The notes: generated by a model from the letters alone, not told the origin. A stretch of DNA of 38,952 nucleotides from Marmoricola sp. Leaf446 (GCF_001424755.1 NZ_LMRF01000001.1:669209-708160), one strand, 5' to 3'; counted from the stretch's first letter, positions 24,146-35,105 are shown. Program-made: numbers and translations.

Positions 24146-25020
24146 GCGCCTCCAACCTCCGCAACACGGTCGAGGAGCGGGCGCTCGCGGTGCTCCGCCC
24201 GGTGGTGATCGGGCTGCTCCTGCTCGTGGCGCTCGTGCCGTTCTACTACATGGTGGTGCTCTCGTTCCGGCCGCTCGACAGCCTGGTGCAGGACCCCGGC
24301 CGGATGTGGGTGGGCCTCTCCGAGATCGACCCGGCCACCTACGCCGACGTGCTGCGCTCGGTCGACGCCGGCGGCCAGGGCTTCGCCTCCTTCATCCGCA
24401 ACAGCCTGCTGGTCGCGGGCGGCACCGTGGTGCTCTCGCTGCTGGTCGCCGTGCCGGGGGCGTACGCCGTGAGCCGGCTCGACTTCTTCGGCCGGCGCCA
24501 GGTCTCGGCGCTGTTCCTGACCGTCTACTTCTTCCCCAGCATCCTGCTGGCCGTGCCGCTGTTCGTCTTCTACACGCGCATCGGGCTGCGCGGCTCGCTG
24601 GTCGGGCTGCTGCTCGTCTACCTCGCCCAGGTGGCGGCGGTGACGATCTACATGCTGCGCAACTACTTCGACACCATCCCGGTCAGCCTGGAGGAGGCCG
24701 CCGCGATCGACGGCTGCTCCCGGCTGCAGGTGCTGCGCCGCATCAGCCTGCCGCTGGCGCTGCCGGCGGTCGCCTCCAACGCGCTCTTCGTCTTCATGAT
24801 CGCCTGGAACGAGTTCCTCTTCGCGCTGCTGTTCCTGGTCGAGGACCGCGACTCCTGGACGGTCTCCCTGGGCCTCTCGCAGCTGGCGGGCAGCATCGAG
24901 GTGCCCACCACCACGCTGATGGCGGGGTCGGTGATCCTGACGCTGCCGATCGTGGTGCTGTTCTTCCTCGCCGAGCGCTTCCTCGTGGGCGGGCTGACGG
25001 CCGGGGCCGAGAAGGGCTGA
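24142..25020 (+). CDS. Sugar ABC transporter permease (CUT1 type, second subunit)
   Basis: A 292-residue inner-membrane permease of the MalG/UgpE type with six predicted membrane segments. The first is near 20-40 (VVIGLLLLVALVPFYYMVV). The EAA loop is EEAAAIDGCSRLQVLRRISLP near 190, and NEFLFALLFL follows. It overlaps the preceding permease gene by 4 bp. No ATP-binding subunit gene follows. Many actinobacterial CUT1 importers use one shared ATPase (MsiK type) encoded elsewhere, which is the likely explanation. A hairpin lies 15 nt downstream. Confidence 0.92.
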   Translation: MSASNLRNTVEERALAVLRPVVIGLLLLVALVPFYYMVVLSFRPLDSLVQDPGRMWVGLSEIDPATYADVLRSVDAGGQGFASFIRNSLLVAGGTVVLSLLVAVPGAYAVSRLDFFGRRQVSALFLTVYFFPSILLAVPLFVFYTRIGLRGSLVGLLLVYLAQVAAVTIYMLRNYFDTIPVSLEEAAAIDGCSRLQVLRRISLPLALPAVASNALFVFMIAWNEFLFALLFLVEDRDSWTVSLGLSQLAGSIEVPTTTLMAGSVILTLPIVVLFFLAERFLVGGLTAGAEKG

Positions 25021-25035
25021 GCCTAGGGTGGGGGC

Positions 25036-25059
25036 GCGGGCCGGAGCGTCCGGTCCCGC
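25036..25059 (+). terminator. Hairpin between the ABC operon and the stress-protein gene
   Basis: Arms GCGGGCCGGA (25036-25045) and TCCGG-T-CCCGC (25049-25059) pair over 10 bp with one bulged T and a 3-nt loop. It starts 15 nt after the permease stop, and the Shine-Dalgarno GGGGAGG of the next gene follows at once. It may end the operon transcript or reduce read-through into the next gene. Confidence 0.45.
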
Positions 25060-25073
25060 GGGGAGGTAGGCAC

Positions 25074-25586
25074 ATGAGCACGGTCAAGGTGGCCACCACG
25101 GTCGACGCACGGGGCGGGATCCTGGTCGGCGACGACGGCTCACCGGCCTCGCAGGAGGGGGTCCGCTGGGCGGCGGACCTCGCCACGCGGCTGGGCGAGA
25201 CGCTGCACGTCGTACGCGCCTGGTCGATCTCCTCGGCCCCGCGCCCCGCGAGCGCGACCGGCGGCTACGTGCCGCCGCTCACCGACTTCGAGCAGGCCGT
25301 CCTCGACCGGCTCCGTGACGACGTCGCCGCCGCCGGGGTGCCCGAGAGCGAGACCGTGCGGCTGCACGTCGTCCACGGCGCGGCCGGCCGACGGCTGCTC
25401 GAGGCAGCGGCCCACGCCGACATGCTGGTGGTCGGCACCCGCGGCGCGGGCGGCTTCCTCGGCCTGCGGATGGGCTCGACGGCCGACCAGGTGATGCGCC
25501 ACGCGCCGTGTCCGGTCGTGGTCGTGCCGGTGCAGGGCGACGACGACCCGGACGACCTCGACACCCAGGTGCTCGCGACCGACTGA
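25074..25586 (+). CDS. Universal stress protein (UspA family, ATP-binding type)
   Basis: A 170-residue cytosolic single-domain stress protein. It begins the fold with ILVGDDGSPASQEGVRWAA (Asp in VGDDGS binds nucleotide), and the C-terminal site GTRGAGGFLGLRMGSTADQV follows the G-2x-G-9x-G-S/T ATP-binding pattern of the MJ0577-like class. PCPVVVVP is the typical last strand. GGGGAGG lies 7 nt before the ATG. It follows the ABC permease gene by 53 nt with a hairpin in between, so partial co-transcription is possible. Family members help survival under starvation or low oxygen; the exact role here is unknown. Confidence 0.9.
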   Translation: MSTVKVATTVDARGGILVGDDGSPASQEGVRWAADLATRLGETLHVVRAWSISSAPRPASATGGYVPPLTDFEQAVLDRLRDDVAAAGVPESETVRLHVVHGAAGRRLLEAAAHADMLVVGTRGAGGFLGLRMGSTADQVMRHAPCPVVVVPVQGDDDPDDLDTQVLATD

Positions 25587-25608
25587 CCCACCCTCGGGGT
25601 CCATGCCC

Positions 25609-25614
25609 CACCAT
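25609..25614 (+). promoter_or_regulatory. -10 element CACCAT of the small membrane-protein gene
   Basis: CACCAT is 6 nt before the ATG at 25621, with A2 and T6 of the TANNNT pattern present. It supports the leaderless start at 25621 over the in-frame ATG at 25603. Confidence 0.4.
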
Positions 25615-25620
25615 GGACCC

Positions 25621-26025
25621 ATGGAGCAGACCGCCGCCGCCCCGGTGCGCCTCTCGCTGCGCGGCCAGACCTACGTCGCCGCCGTGGCCGTCGCCGCCAC
25701 CGTGGCCTTCGTCGTCGACTCGTCGGTGGCGTGGGTGGTGCTGCTGGTCCTGACACTGCCGCTCAGCCTGCTGGCGATGTGGGTCGGGTTCTACGCCGCC
25801 CTGGCCGTCGGCGCGCTGGTGGGCCACGGCCCCGAGGCGGTGTCGTGGCCGGTCGGGGTGGCCTGGGTCGCGGTGTGGACCACGACGGCGTGGATCAACG
25901 CGCGGCTGGCCGAGAAGGTGCTCCGGCGGGGCTGGGACGCGCTGCGCACCGCTCCGCGCAAGGAGGACGACGACGACTGGAGCGAGGACTGGTACGGCGA
26001 CGCGGACGACCGCCCGCGTCCCTGA
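25621..26025 (+). CDS. Small membrane protein of unknown function
   Basis: A 134-residue protein I do not recognise. About three hydrophobic segments span residues 17-33, 38-66 and 75-93 (VAAVAVAATVAFVV, VVLLVLTLPLSLLAMWVGFY, VGVAWVAVWTTTAW). A basic stretch and a very acidic, Trp-rich tail (KEDDDDWSEDWYGDADD) follow. It is a plausible real gene because codon use matches its neighbours and a -10-like hexamer is placed for a leaderless start. Its stop is 12 nt from the stop of the convergent NUDIX gene. No function is suggested. Confidence 0.75.
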   Translation: MEQTAAAPVRLSLRGQTYVAAVAVAATVAFVVDSSVAWVVLLVLTLPLSLLAMWVGFYAALAVGALVGHGPEAVSWPVGVAWVAVWTTTAWINARLAEKVLRRGWDALRTAPRKEDDDDWSEDWYGDADDRPRP

Positions 26026-26036
26026 CCTCCGGTCAG
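26022..26036. terminator. Short hairpin between convergent genes
   Basis: CTGACC-TCC-GGTCAG forms a 6-bp stem with a 3-nt loop that includes the stop codon of the small membrane gene and fills the 12-nt gap to the NUDIX stop. It may act as a weak two-way terminator. Confidence 0.3.
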
Positions 26037-26037
26037 C

Positions 26038-26850
26038 TCAGCCCCGCCCGCTCTCGGTGTACGCCGCCGGGCCGGGGTCGGCGGCCGGGGGCGCGGCCCG
26101 GAGGGCGGCCAGCGCCGCCTCGACCCGCCGGGCGGTGAAGTCGGCGCAGCGCTCGCGGACCTCCGCCGGGGTGTGGAAGGCGACCGAGCGGATCTCGCGC
26201 TCCTGCCGCACCACGTCGTCGAGCACCGAGGCGTCCACGACGCCGCCGTCGAAGACCAGGCACAGGGCGTCGTCCCAGCCGCCCCAGGGCGGCAGCCAGT
26301 CGGTCAGCAGCAGCCGGCCGGGCTCGAGGTCGAGGGCCAGCTCCTCGCGGACCTCGCGGGCCACGGCCAGCTGCGGCGACTCGCCGACCTCGACGACGCC
26401 ACCGGGCAGGTCGTGGTCGCGCTTGTAGGTCAGCTGGCACAGCAGCACCCGGTCGTCGCCGTCGCGGACCAGCAGCTGGCTGATGGCGCGCTTGCGCGGC
26501 AGGAAGGAGTTGAGCAGGGTGCGGAACCCGTCGGGGTCCTCCAGCGGGGTGTCGTCGACCAGCCGGGCGTAGACCACCCGGTCGGTGGCGGGCCGGTCGA
26601 CCTCGCCGTCGGCGTCCGCGACGCCGCGGGCGACGCCCTCGCGCATCAGGCCCGAGAAGGTCGCGACGCGCTGGGCCTGGTCGTCGTCGGGGTCGACGTG
26701 GGTCTCGACCCGGGTGGCGCCGCCCTTGAAGGCGGACTCCACGACGCGTCGCACCTCCTCGGAGCAGACCTTCAGGCCCTGCTCCTGCAGCGCCGGGGGC
26801 CAGGACACCCGGACCACGCCGGGCGCGACGGAGGTCAGCTCGGCACGCAC
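26038..26850 (-). CDS. NUDIX hydrolase with a partial GNAT-like N-terminal domain
   Basis: A 270-residue cytosolic protein. The C-terminal half holds a NUDIX domain with the box GGVVEVGESPQLAVAREVREEL (about 148-170), which carries the metal-binding RExxEE. The usual late Gly of the box is Ala (ELALDL). NUDIX enzymes cleave nucleoside-diphosphate derivatives; the substrate is unknown. Residues 25-95 look like the C-terminal half of a GNAT acetyltransferase (GATRVETHVDPDDDQAQRV, LMREGVARG, DRVVYARL), but the acetyl-CoA-binding P-loop of that fold is not visible. The start GTG 26850 is chosen over GTG 26859 because the -10 TAGGGT overlaps the latter and lies 7 nt before the former. Downstream of the glucan operon, in the same direction. 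Confidence 0.8.
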   Translation of the reverse strand: MRAELTSVAPGVVRVSWPPALQEQGLKVCSEEVRRVVESAFKGGATRVETHVDPDDDQAQRVATFSGLMREGVARGVADADGEVDRPATDRVVYARLVDDTPLEDPDGFRTLLNSFLPRKRAISQLLVRDGDDRVLLCQLTYKRDHDLPGGVVEVGESPQLAVAREVREELALDLEPGRLLLTDWLPPWGGWDDALCLVFDGGVVDASVLDDVVRQEREIRSVAFHTPAEVRERCADFTARRVEAALAALRAAPPAADPGPAAYTESGRG

Positions 26851-26857
26851 GAGGCCC

Positions 26858-26863
26858 ACCCTA
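26858..26863 (-). promoter_or_regulatory. -10 element TAGGGT of the NUDIX gene
   Basis: On the minus strand TAGGGT fits TANNNT and is followed after 7 nt by GTG at 26850. It overlaps the alternative GTG at 26859, which therefore cannot be on the transcript. Confidence 0.5.
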
Positions 26864-26883
26864 GTGACCGGCGGGGGAGCGGC

Positions 26884-27993
26884 TCAGAGCAGCCAGATGG
26901 CGAGCACACCGGCCGCGACGGCGGCCGGCGCGACCAGCAGCCCCTCGAGGCCGAAGCGCAGCGCGCTGATCGGCAGACCGCGCCGGCGGCAGCTGCGCAG
27001 CCACAGCAGGTTGGCCAGCGACCCCCACGCGAGCACGACCGGGCCGACGTTGACGGCGACCAGTGCGGTGAGCAGCCGGTCGGTGCTGCCGGCGAACGGC
27101 TCCACCACGAGGTAGGCCGGCAGGTTGTTGACGACGTTGGCCAGCACCGTGGTGACGCCTGCCAGCTGGGCCACCGACCCCGGCGAGGACCCCTGGCCCA
27201 GCGCCGCGGTGAGCACCGGCGCCCCGACGTCGACCACCACGTCGGTGACCGCGAACAGCACCACGGCCAGCACGATCACCGACCACGGCAGCAGCGCGAG
27301 CAGCCGGCGCGGGGTGACGACCGCGGGTCGGCGTACGGCGAACCCGGCGACCAGCACGACCGCGGCGACCAGGGCCGTGAGCCACGGGGGCGTGCCGACG
27401 ACCACGGCCGGGGCGACCAGGGCGACCACCACCGCGGCCAGCAGCACGAGCGGCCGGTCGGCGTCGGGCAGCCCCCGGGGCACCACGTAGCGGCCGACCA
27501 GCGCCCGCCGGTGCCGCAGCAGCAGCACCACGACGACGACCGCGAGCACGGCGAGCTGGGGCGCCCAGGTCCGCGCCAGGAACTCCAGCGGGTGCAGGTC
27601 GAGCCGCTCCTGGGCCAGCAGGTTGGTCAGGTTGGAGACCGGCAGCAGCAGCGAGGCGGAGTTGGCCAGCCAGATCGCGGCGAAGGCGAACGGCAACGGG
27701 CTCAGCCGCAGCTCCTGGGCCAGGGCCAGGCCGATCGGGGCGAGCAGCACGGCGGTGGTGTCGATGCTGAGCACCCACGTGCACACCGTGGCCAGCACCA
27801 CGAACAGGCCGAAGAGCAGCAGCCGGCTGCCGCCCGCGGCGCGGGCCGCGAGGTGCGCCCCGACGTCGAACAGGCCAGCCTCGTCGCACAGGTCGGCCAC
27901 CACCTGGATCAGCGCGAGGAACAGCAGCACCGGCCAGACCCGGTCGGCGACCTCGAGCAGCGACGGGCCGACCGCGTCGAGCCCGCCGCTCAC
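26884..27993 (-). CDS. ArsB/SLC13-like anion permease (ion transporter superfamily)
   Basis: A 369-residue inner-membrane protein with about ten hydrophobic segments. Signature pieces of the ArsB/NhaD/DASS (IT) superfamily occur twice, once per half: [17 protein letters not shown] near 115 and [15 protein letters not shown] near 285, with [18 protein letters not shown] near 320. The substrate (arsenite, a dicarboxylate or another anion) cannot be read. It is shorter than the usual 420-430 residues. The GTG start at 27993 overlaps the stop of glgB (GTGA, 4 bp), so it is translated as the last gene of the glgE operon. That position is odd for an ion permease. No ArsR regulator or arsenate reductase gene is nearby. 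Confidence 0.8.
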   Translation of the reverse strand: MSGGLDAVGPSLLEVADRVWPVLLFLALIQVVADLCDEAGLFDVGAHLAARAAGGSRLLLFGLFVVLATVCTWVLSIDTTAVLLAPIGLALAQELRLSPLPFAFAAIWLANSASLLLPVSNLTNLLAQERLDLHPLEFLARTWAPQLAVLAVVVVVLLLRHRRALVGRYVVPRGLPDADRPLVLLAAVVVALVAPAVVVGTPPWLTALVAAVVLVAGFAVRRPAVVTPRRLLALLPWSVIVLAVVLFAVTDVVVDVGAPVLTAALGQGSSPGSVAQLAGVTTVLANVVNNLPAYLVVEPFAGSTDRLLTALVAVNVGPVVLAWGSLANLLWLRSCRRRGLPISALRFGLEGLLVAPAAVAAGVLAIWLL

Positions 27994-29891
27994 CGCCGGG
28001 CGGAGAGCCAGACGGTGCCCAGCGGGGGCACGCGCAGCGACGCCGAGGCGGGCTGGCCGTGGTGCGGCTCGGCGTGGGCCGTCACCGTGCCGAGGTTGCC
28101 GACGCCGGAGCCGCCGTAGGCCTCGGCGTCGGTGTTGATGACCTCGCTCCACTCCCCGGCGAAGGGCAGCCCGAGCCGGTAGGACTCGCGCGGCTGGCCG
28201 GAGAAGTTGGTGACCGAGACCAGCGCGCTGCCGTCGTTGCCCCAGCGGACGAAGGCCACGGTGTTGCCCCCGGAGTCGTCGGCCTCGAGCCAGGTGAAGC
28301 CGGCGGGGTCGGAGTCCTGCGACCACAGCGCCGGGCTGTCGAGGTAGACGCTGTTGAGGTCGCGCACCAGGCGGCGCACGCCCTCGTGGTCGGCGTCGCC
28401 CAGCAGCCACCAGTCGAGCTCGCGCTGCTCGGCCCACTCCTGGTCCTGGGCGAACTCGGTGCCCATGAACAGCAGCTGCTTGCCCGGGTGGGCCCACTGC
28501 CAGGACAGGAACGCGCGCACGTTGGCCAGCTGCTGCCAGCGGTCGCCGGGCATCTTGCGCAGCAGCGAGCCCTTGCCGTGCACGACCTCGTCGTGGCTGA
28601 TGGGCAGCACGAAGTGCTCGGAGTAGGCGTAGACCATCGAGAAGGTGACCTCGTGGTGGTGGTAGCCGCGGTGCACGGGCTCGCGGGCGACGTAGCTCAG
28701 CGAGTCGTGCATCCAGCCCATGTTCCACTTCAGCCCGAAGCCGAGCCCGCCCTCGCTGGTGGGGCGGGTGACGCCCGGCCACGAGGTCGACTCCTCGGCG
28801 ATCGTGACCGCGCCGGGGACGTTCTTGTAGACGGTGCCGTTGAGCTCCTGCAGGAAGTGCACCGCCTCGAGGTTCTCGCGGCCGCCGTGCACGTTGGGCT
28901 CCCACTCGCCGGGCTCGCGGGAGTAGTCGAGGTAGAGCATCGAGGCCACCGCGTCGACGCGGATCCCGTCGACGTGGAACTCCTGGAGCCAGTAGAGCGC
29001 GTTGGCGACCAGGAAGTTGCGGATCTCGCGGCGGCCGAAGTTGAAGACGTAGGTGCCCCAGTCGGGGTGCTCGCCGCGGCTGGGGTTGGGGTCCTCGTAG
29101 AGCGGCGTGCCGTCGAAGCGGGCCAGCGCGAACTCGTCCTTGGGGAAGTGGGCCGGCACCCAGTCGACGATGACGCCGATCCCCGCCTGGTGCAGCGCGT
29201 CGACGAGCCGGCGGAAGCCGTCGGGGTCGCCGAAGCGCGAGGTGGGGGCGTAGTAGGAGGTCACCTGGTAGCCCCACGACCCGCCGAAGGGGTGCTCCAT
29301 CACCGGCAGCAGCTCGACGTGGGTGAAGCCCATCTCCACGACGTACGCCGTGAGGTGCTCGGCCAGGTCGTCGTAGGTGTAGGTCGACTCGCCGGGCCCG
29401 CGGGGGTGGTGCCGCCACGAGCCGAGGTGGACCTCGTAGACCGACATCGGCTGCTGGTCGTGCCGGGTGTTCTCGGCGCGCTCGGCCATCCAGGCGTCGT
29501 CGGACCAGGTGTGGGTGCTCGCGAAGGTCACCGACGCCGTGTGCGGCGGCACCTCGGTGTGGAAGGCCATCGGGTCGGCCTTGTCGCGCCAGTGACCGTC
29601 GGCGCCGCGGACGTGGAACTTGTAGGCCTCGCCCGACCCGGCGCCGGCCACGAAGCACTCCCACACGCCCGAGTCGCCGCTCTGCACCATCGGGCTGCGG
29701 CTGCCGTCCCAGTCGTTGAAGCCGCCGCGCACCTGCACCTCGAGGGCGTGCGGGGCCCAGACCCGGAAGGTGGTGCCCTCGGTGCCGACGTGGGCGCCCA
29801 GGGCGTCCCAGAGCCGCTCGTGGCGGCCCTCGTTGATCAGGTGCAGGTCGATCTCGCCGAGCAGCTCGTGGGTCGTGGGGTCGTCGGTCAT
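27990..29891 (-). CDS. glgB: 1,4-alpha-glucan branching enzyme
   Basis: A 633-residue GH13 enzyme that makes alpha-1,6 branches in the glucan built by GlgE. After a short head it opens with [18 protein letters not shown] and a CBM48 domain ([22 protein letters not shown]), then the catalytic barrel. The nucleophile Asp is in [12 protein letters not shown] near 313, the acid Glu in [11 protein letters not shown] near 364 and the third acid in [10 protein letters not shown] near 433. Most actinobacterial GlgB proteins have about 730 residues; the extra N-terminal domain before CBM48 (N1) is absent here, so chain-length preference may differ. ATG 29891 overlaps the mak stop by 4 bp, and the stop overlaps the permease start by 4 bp. 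Confidence 0.96.
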   Translation of the reverse strand: MTDDPTTHELLGEIDLHLINEGRHERLWDALGAHVGTEGTTFRVWAPHALEVQVRGGFNDWDGSRSPMVQSGDSGVWECFVAGAGSGEAYKFHVRGADGHWRDKADPMAFHTEVPPHTASVTFASTHTWSDDAWMAERAENTRHDQQPMSVYEVHLGSWRHHPRGPGESTYTYDDLAEHLTAYVVEMGFTHVELLPVMEHPFGGSWGYQVTSYYAPTSRFGDPDGFRRLVDALHQAGIGVIVDWVPAHFPKDEFALARFDGTPLYEDPNPSRGEHPDWGTYVFNFGRREIRNFLVANALYWLQEFHVDGIRVDAVASMLYLDYSREPGEWEPNVHGGRENLEAVHFLQELNGTVYKNVPGAVTIAEESTSWPGVTRPTSEGGLGFGLKWNMGWMHDSLSYVAREPVHRGYHHHEVTFSMVYAYSEHFVLPISHDEVVHGKGSLLRKMPGDRWQQLANVRAFLSWQWAHPGKQLLFMGTEFAQDQEWAEQRELDWWLLGDADHEGVRRLVRDLNSVYLDSPALWSQDSDPAGFTWLEADDSGGNTVAFVRWGNDGSALVSVTNFSGQPRESYRLGLPFAGEWSEVINTDAEAYGGSGVGNLGTVTAHAEPHHGQPASASLRVPPLGTVWLSARR

Positions 29892-31281
29892 GCGTGGTCT
29901 CCGATGCGTGAGATGGCGGCGAGCGGGATGTCGACCCAGGTCGGGCGGTTGCGGGCCTCGTAGCCCACCTCGTAGACGGCCTTGTCGGCCTCGTAGGCGT
30001 CGACGAGGGCGCGCTCGGCGTCGGTCATCGCCGACCCGCCCGCCTCGACCCGACGCTCGACGTAGCCGTGGAGGAACGCGGCGCGGTTGCGCTCGCGCCA
30101 CTCCCGGGCGCGGTACTCCACCTGCGGGCCGGGGTCGCCGAGCTCGTGGAGGTCCTTGACCACCGACTCGACGGCGTAGTCGAAGGAGCGCAGCATGCCC
30201 GCGACGTCGCGCCAGGGGGAGTCGGGCAGCCGGCGCTCCGAGAGCGGCTTGGCCGGCTCGCCCTCGAAGTCCACGAGCTTCCAGCCGCGGGCGGTGCGCA
30301 GCGTCTGGCCGAGGTGCAGGTCGCCGTGGACGCGGTGCACCTCCTGGCGGCCGAGATCACCGAGGTCGGCGAACACCCGCCGCAGCGCGTCGGCGTGGGG
30401 CGCCAGGTCGGGCACGCCGGCCAGCTGGGCCTCCAGCCGCACCCGCATCTGCTCGGCCAGCGACGCGCCGTCGACGGTGTCGTGGCCGAAGTGCTCGCGC
30501 AGCACGACGTGGACGTCGGCGACCGCGGCGCCGAGCCGTTCGGACTCGCCGGCGAAGTCGCCGCCCACCTCGTCGGCGTGCAGGTCGGCCTCGCTGAACA
30601 GGTTGCGCACGCTCGACAGCGCGAGGTCCCAGCCGTCGGCGGCGGTGCGCAGGAACTGCTGCAGCATCGCGAGGTCGTCCTCGCCGGCCTGCACCCAGCC
30701 GTAGAGCGCGGCGACGTTGGGGTTCTCGGCCTCGGTGAGGACCTTGTGGATCTCGATGTCGGGGTTGCGGCCGCTGGTGACCTTGCGGAACACCTTGAGC
30801 AGGCTGTCGTCGCCGAAGGCCACCGAGGAGTTGCTCTGCTCGCCGCTGAACAGCGTCGAGTGCACATCGGTGGCCAGCTCGTGGTCGCCGATGCGGTGGA
30901 AGGTGGTGCCGCCGTACGCCTGCTCGCCGCCGCTCGGGGTGGAGCAGAAGGTCTGCAGGTAGACCGCCATCGCCTCGCGGTCGTGCACCGCGTCGTAGGT
31001 CCAGCGCTCGCCGGCGTCGGGGTCGAGGTCGTCGGTGCCGTGGCCGACGAGCGCGTGGCCGATGCGGTGCTGCTCCTCGCCGTGGTGCACCAGCGGCATC
31101 TGGTAGCGCTCGGTGCTGCCGTCGGGGTAGGTGACGGTGAGCAGGTCGATGGTCACCGTCGGCGGTCCCGGCAGCGTGGCGACCCGGACGACGTCGGTGA
31201 CGTCGTGGTCGCGGCCCTTGCCGGCGAACCAGCGCGCCTGGGCCAGGTAGGCGGTCATCTGCGGGTGGCTGCTCGTCGAGG

Positions 31282-31285
<4 letters not shown>
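29888..31285 (-). CDS. mak: Maltokinase (trehalose/maltose pathway)
   Basis: A 465-residue cytosolic kinase (Mak, also Pep2) that phosphorylates maltose at C1 with ATP to give alpha-maltose-1-phosphate, the substrate of GlgE. The N-terminal cap ([14 protein letters not shown]) is typical. In the aminoglycoside-kinase-like fold the catalytic loop is [11 protein letters not shown] near 320 and the metal-binding Asp is in LVDFEGEP near 338. The length matches known Mak proteins (about 455). It lies between treS and glgB and overlaps both by 4 bp (ATGA each), so the three are made together. In several actinobacteria TreS and Mak form one complex, which fits this order. Confidence 0.95.
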
Positions 31286-33011
<1,726 letters not shown>

Positions 33012-33015
<4 letters not shown>

Positions 33016-35009
33016 GCGCCGGCCGCCGGGGGGCGGCGCACGGCCAACACGTGGGCGGGCTCCACCCACGGGTCGAGGTGCACGTAGTTGTGCGCGCCCC
33101 AGGTCCAGTCCTGGCGGGTGATCTCGTCGTGCACGACGTAGCTGTCGTGCCACTCGAAGCCGAGCGCGGGCAGGTCGAGGTGCACGGTGGTGGTGTGGGC
33201 GGCGTAGGGGTCGACGTTGAGCACCACGATCACGGTGTCGACGGTGCCGTCCTCGAGGTGCTCGGACTTGGAGAAGACCAGCACCGCCTCGTCGTCGCTG
33301 CTGTGCAGCGTCAGGTCGCGCAGCTGTTGCAGCGCGGGGTGCGCGGCCCGGATCTCGTTGAGCCGGGTGAGGTACGGCGCCAGCGTCTCGCCCCGCTCGG
33401 CGGCACCCTCCCAGTCGCGGACCTTGAGCTGGAACTTCTCCGAGTCGAGGTAGTCCTCGGTGCCCGGGCGCAGCGCCACGTGCTCGTAGAGCTCGTAGCC
33501 GGCGTACACCCCCCAGGCGGGCGAGCTGGTGGCGGCCAGGGCGGCGCGGATCTTGAAGGCCGGCGGGCCGCCGTACTGCAGGAACGCGGGGAGGATGTCG
33601 GGGGTGTTGACGAAGAAGTTGGGGCGCAGCACGTCGGCCGTCTCGCGGGCGACCTCGTGGAGGTACTCCGCGATCTCCCAGCGGGCGTTGCGCCAGGTGA
33701 AGTAGGTGTAGCTCTGGTGGTAGCCCACCGTGGCCAGCGCCTGCATCATCGGCGGCTTGGTGAACGCCTCGGAGAGGAACAGCACGTCGGGGTCGGTGGC
33801 GCGGACGCGGCCGAGCAGCCACTCCCAGAAGGCGACCGGCTTGGTGTGCGGGTTGTCGACGCGGAAGATCCGCACGCCGCGGTCCATCCAGAACCGCAGC
33901 ACCCGCTCGCACTCGGCGTAGATGCCCTCGGGGTCGCGGTCGAAGTTGATCGGGTAGATGTCCTGGTACTTCTTCGGCGGGTTCTCGGCGTAGGCGATGG
34001 TGCCGTCGACGCGGACGGTGAACCACTCGGGGTGCTCGCGGGCCCAGGGGTGGTCCGGCGCCGCCTGGAGGGCGTAGTCGAGCGCGACCTCGAGCCCGAC
34101 CCGCCGCGCCTCGGCGAGGAAGGCGTCGAAGTCCTCCAGCGTGCCGAGGTCGGGGTGGACGGCGTCGTGGCCGCCGTGGCGGCTGCCGATGGCCCACGGC
34201 GAGCCGACGTCGTCGGCCGTGGGCGTGAGCGTGTTGTTGGCGCCCTTGCGGTTGACCTCGCCGATCGGGTGGATCGGGGGCAGGTAGAGCACGTGGAAGC
34301 CCATGTCGGCGATCGACTGCAACCGGGCCGTGGCGGTGCGGAAGGTGCCGGAGACGAGCTTCCCGGTCGTGGCGTCGACGTGGGCGCCCTCGGAGCGGGG
34401 GAAGAACTCGTACCAGCTGGAGTAGAGCGCGCGCTCGCGGTCGGCGAAGAAGGGGTAGGGACCCTCGGTGCTGAGCAGCTCGCGCAGCGGGTGGGCGGCG
34501 AACACCTCGGCCAGCTCGGTCGTGGTGGTGGCGGCGAGACGGGCCTCGACCGGGCGAGTGGAGTCCTCGACGGCCCGCCTGGTGTCGGCCAGCACCTGCG
34601 CCTGCGCCGCGTCCACGCCGTCCTCGGCGGCGACGCGGTCCAGCAGCAGCACCAGCTCGGCGAACATCACCTCGACGTCGACCCCGGCCTCGACCTTGAT
34701 CGGGCCGTCGTGCAGCCAGGTGCCCAGCGGGTCGCCCCAGGCCTGCACCTCGAAGGTCCAGGGACCCTCGGTGTCGGGCCGCACGGTGGCGGTCATCCGG
34801 GAGACCTCGTCGGGCACGGCGACCATGCGCTGCGGCGTACGACGGGTGCCGGAGGGATCGGTGAGGACCACCTCGGCGCCGAGCTGGTCGTGGCCCTCGC
34901 GGAAGACCAGCGCGGCCACCTCGAAGCGCTCGCCGACCGTCGCCTTCGCGGGGTTGCGTCCGAGGTTGACCACCGGGGTCACGTCCATGACGGGAATGCG
35001 TCCGACCAT
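33012..35009 (-). CDS. glgE: Alpha-1,4-glucan:maltose-1-phosphate maltosyltransferase
   Basis: A 665-residue GH13_3 enzyme that transfers maltosyl units from alpha-maltose-1-phosphate to alpha-1,4-glucan chains. It has the N-terminal domain ([19 protein letters not shown]), the helical insert, the [11 protein letters not shown] loop, the [14 protein letters not shown] motif, the nucleophile Asp in [11 protein letters not shown] near 381 and the acid Glu in FLSEAFTKP near 412. It is the first gene of the minus-strand glucan operon. ATG 35009 gives [14 protein letters not shown]. The likely Shine-Dalgarno GAGGG lies inside a hairpin (35018-35034). The operon diverges from glgP across a LacI-type palindrome, so shared control is likely. 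Confidence 0.96.
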
Positions 35010-35017
35010 GGCCCCAC

Positions 35018-35034
35018 CCTCGCGGAGCGCGAGG
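35018..35034 (-). promoter_or_regulatory. Hairpin covering the glgE ribosome binding site
   Basis: On the glgE strand CCTCGCG-CTC-CGCGAGG is a perfect 7-bp stem with a 3-nt loop, and GAGG of its 3' arm is the only Shine-Dalgarno-like sequence before the ATG at 35009 (about 8 nt away). If formed in RNA it would hide the ribosome binding site. The function is inferred. Confidence 0.4.
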
Positions 35035-35082
35035 CCGCGCGCAAACGTCGGGCCCGGCTCGCGCCCGACTCGGGCGAAGCCG

Positions 35083-35096
35083 TTGGATCGATCCAA
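35083..35096. promoter_or_regulatory. LacI-type operator between glgE and glgP
   Basis: TTGGATCGATCCAA is a perfect 14-bp palindrome with the central CG and TTG...CAA ends typical of LacI-family operators. It ends 9 bp before the -10 of glgP and lies 74 bp upstream of the glgE start, so one regulator could control glucan synthesis and breakdown together. No LacI-type regulator gene lies in the window. Confidence 0.6.
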
Positions 35097-35105
35097 GACT
35101 TCGGT

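Noticed and set aside
26884-27993. An arsenic resistance locus
   Set aside because: Only the permease resembles ArsB; no arsR, arsC or arsA lies nearby, and the gene is coupled to glgB.
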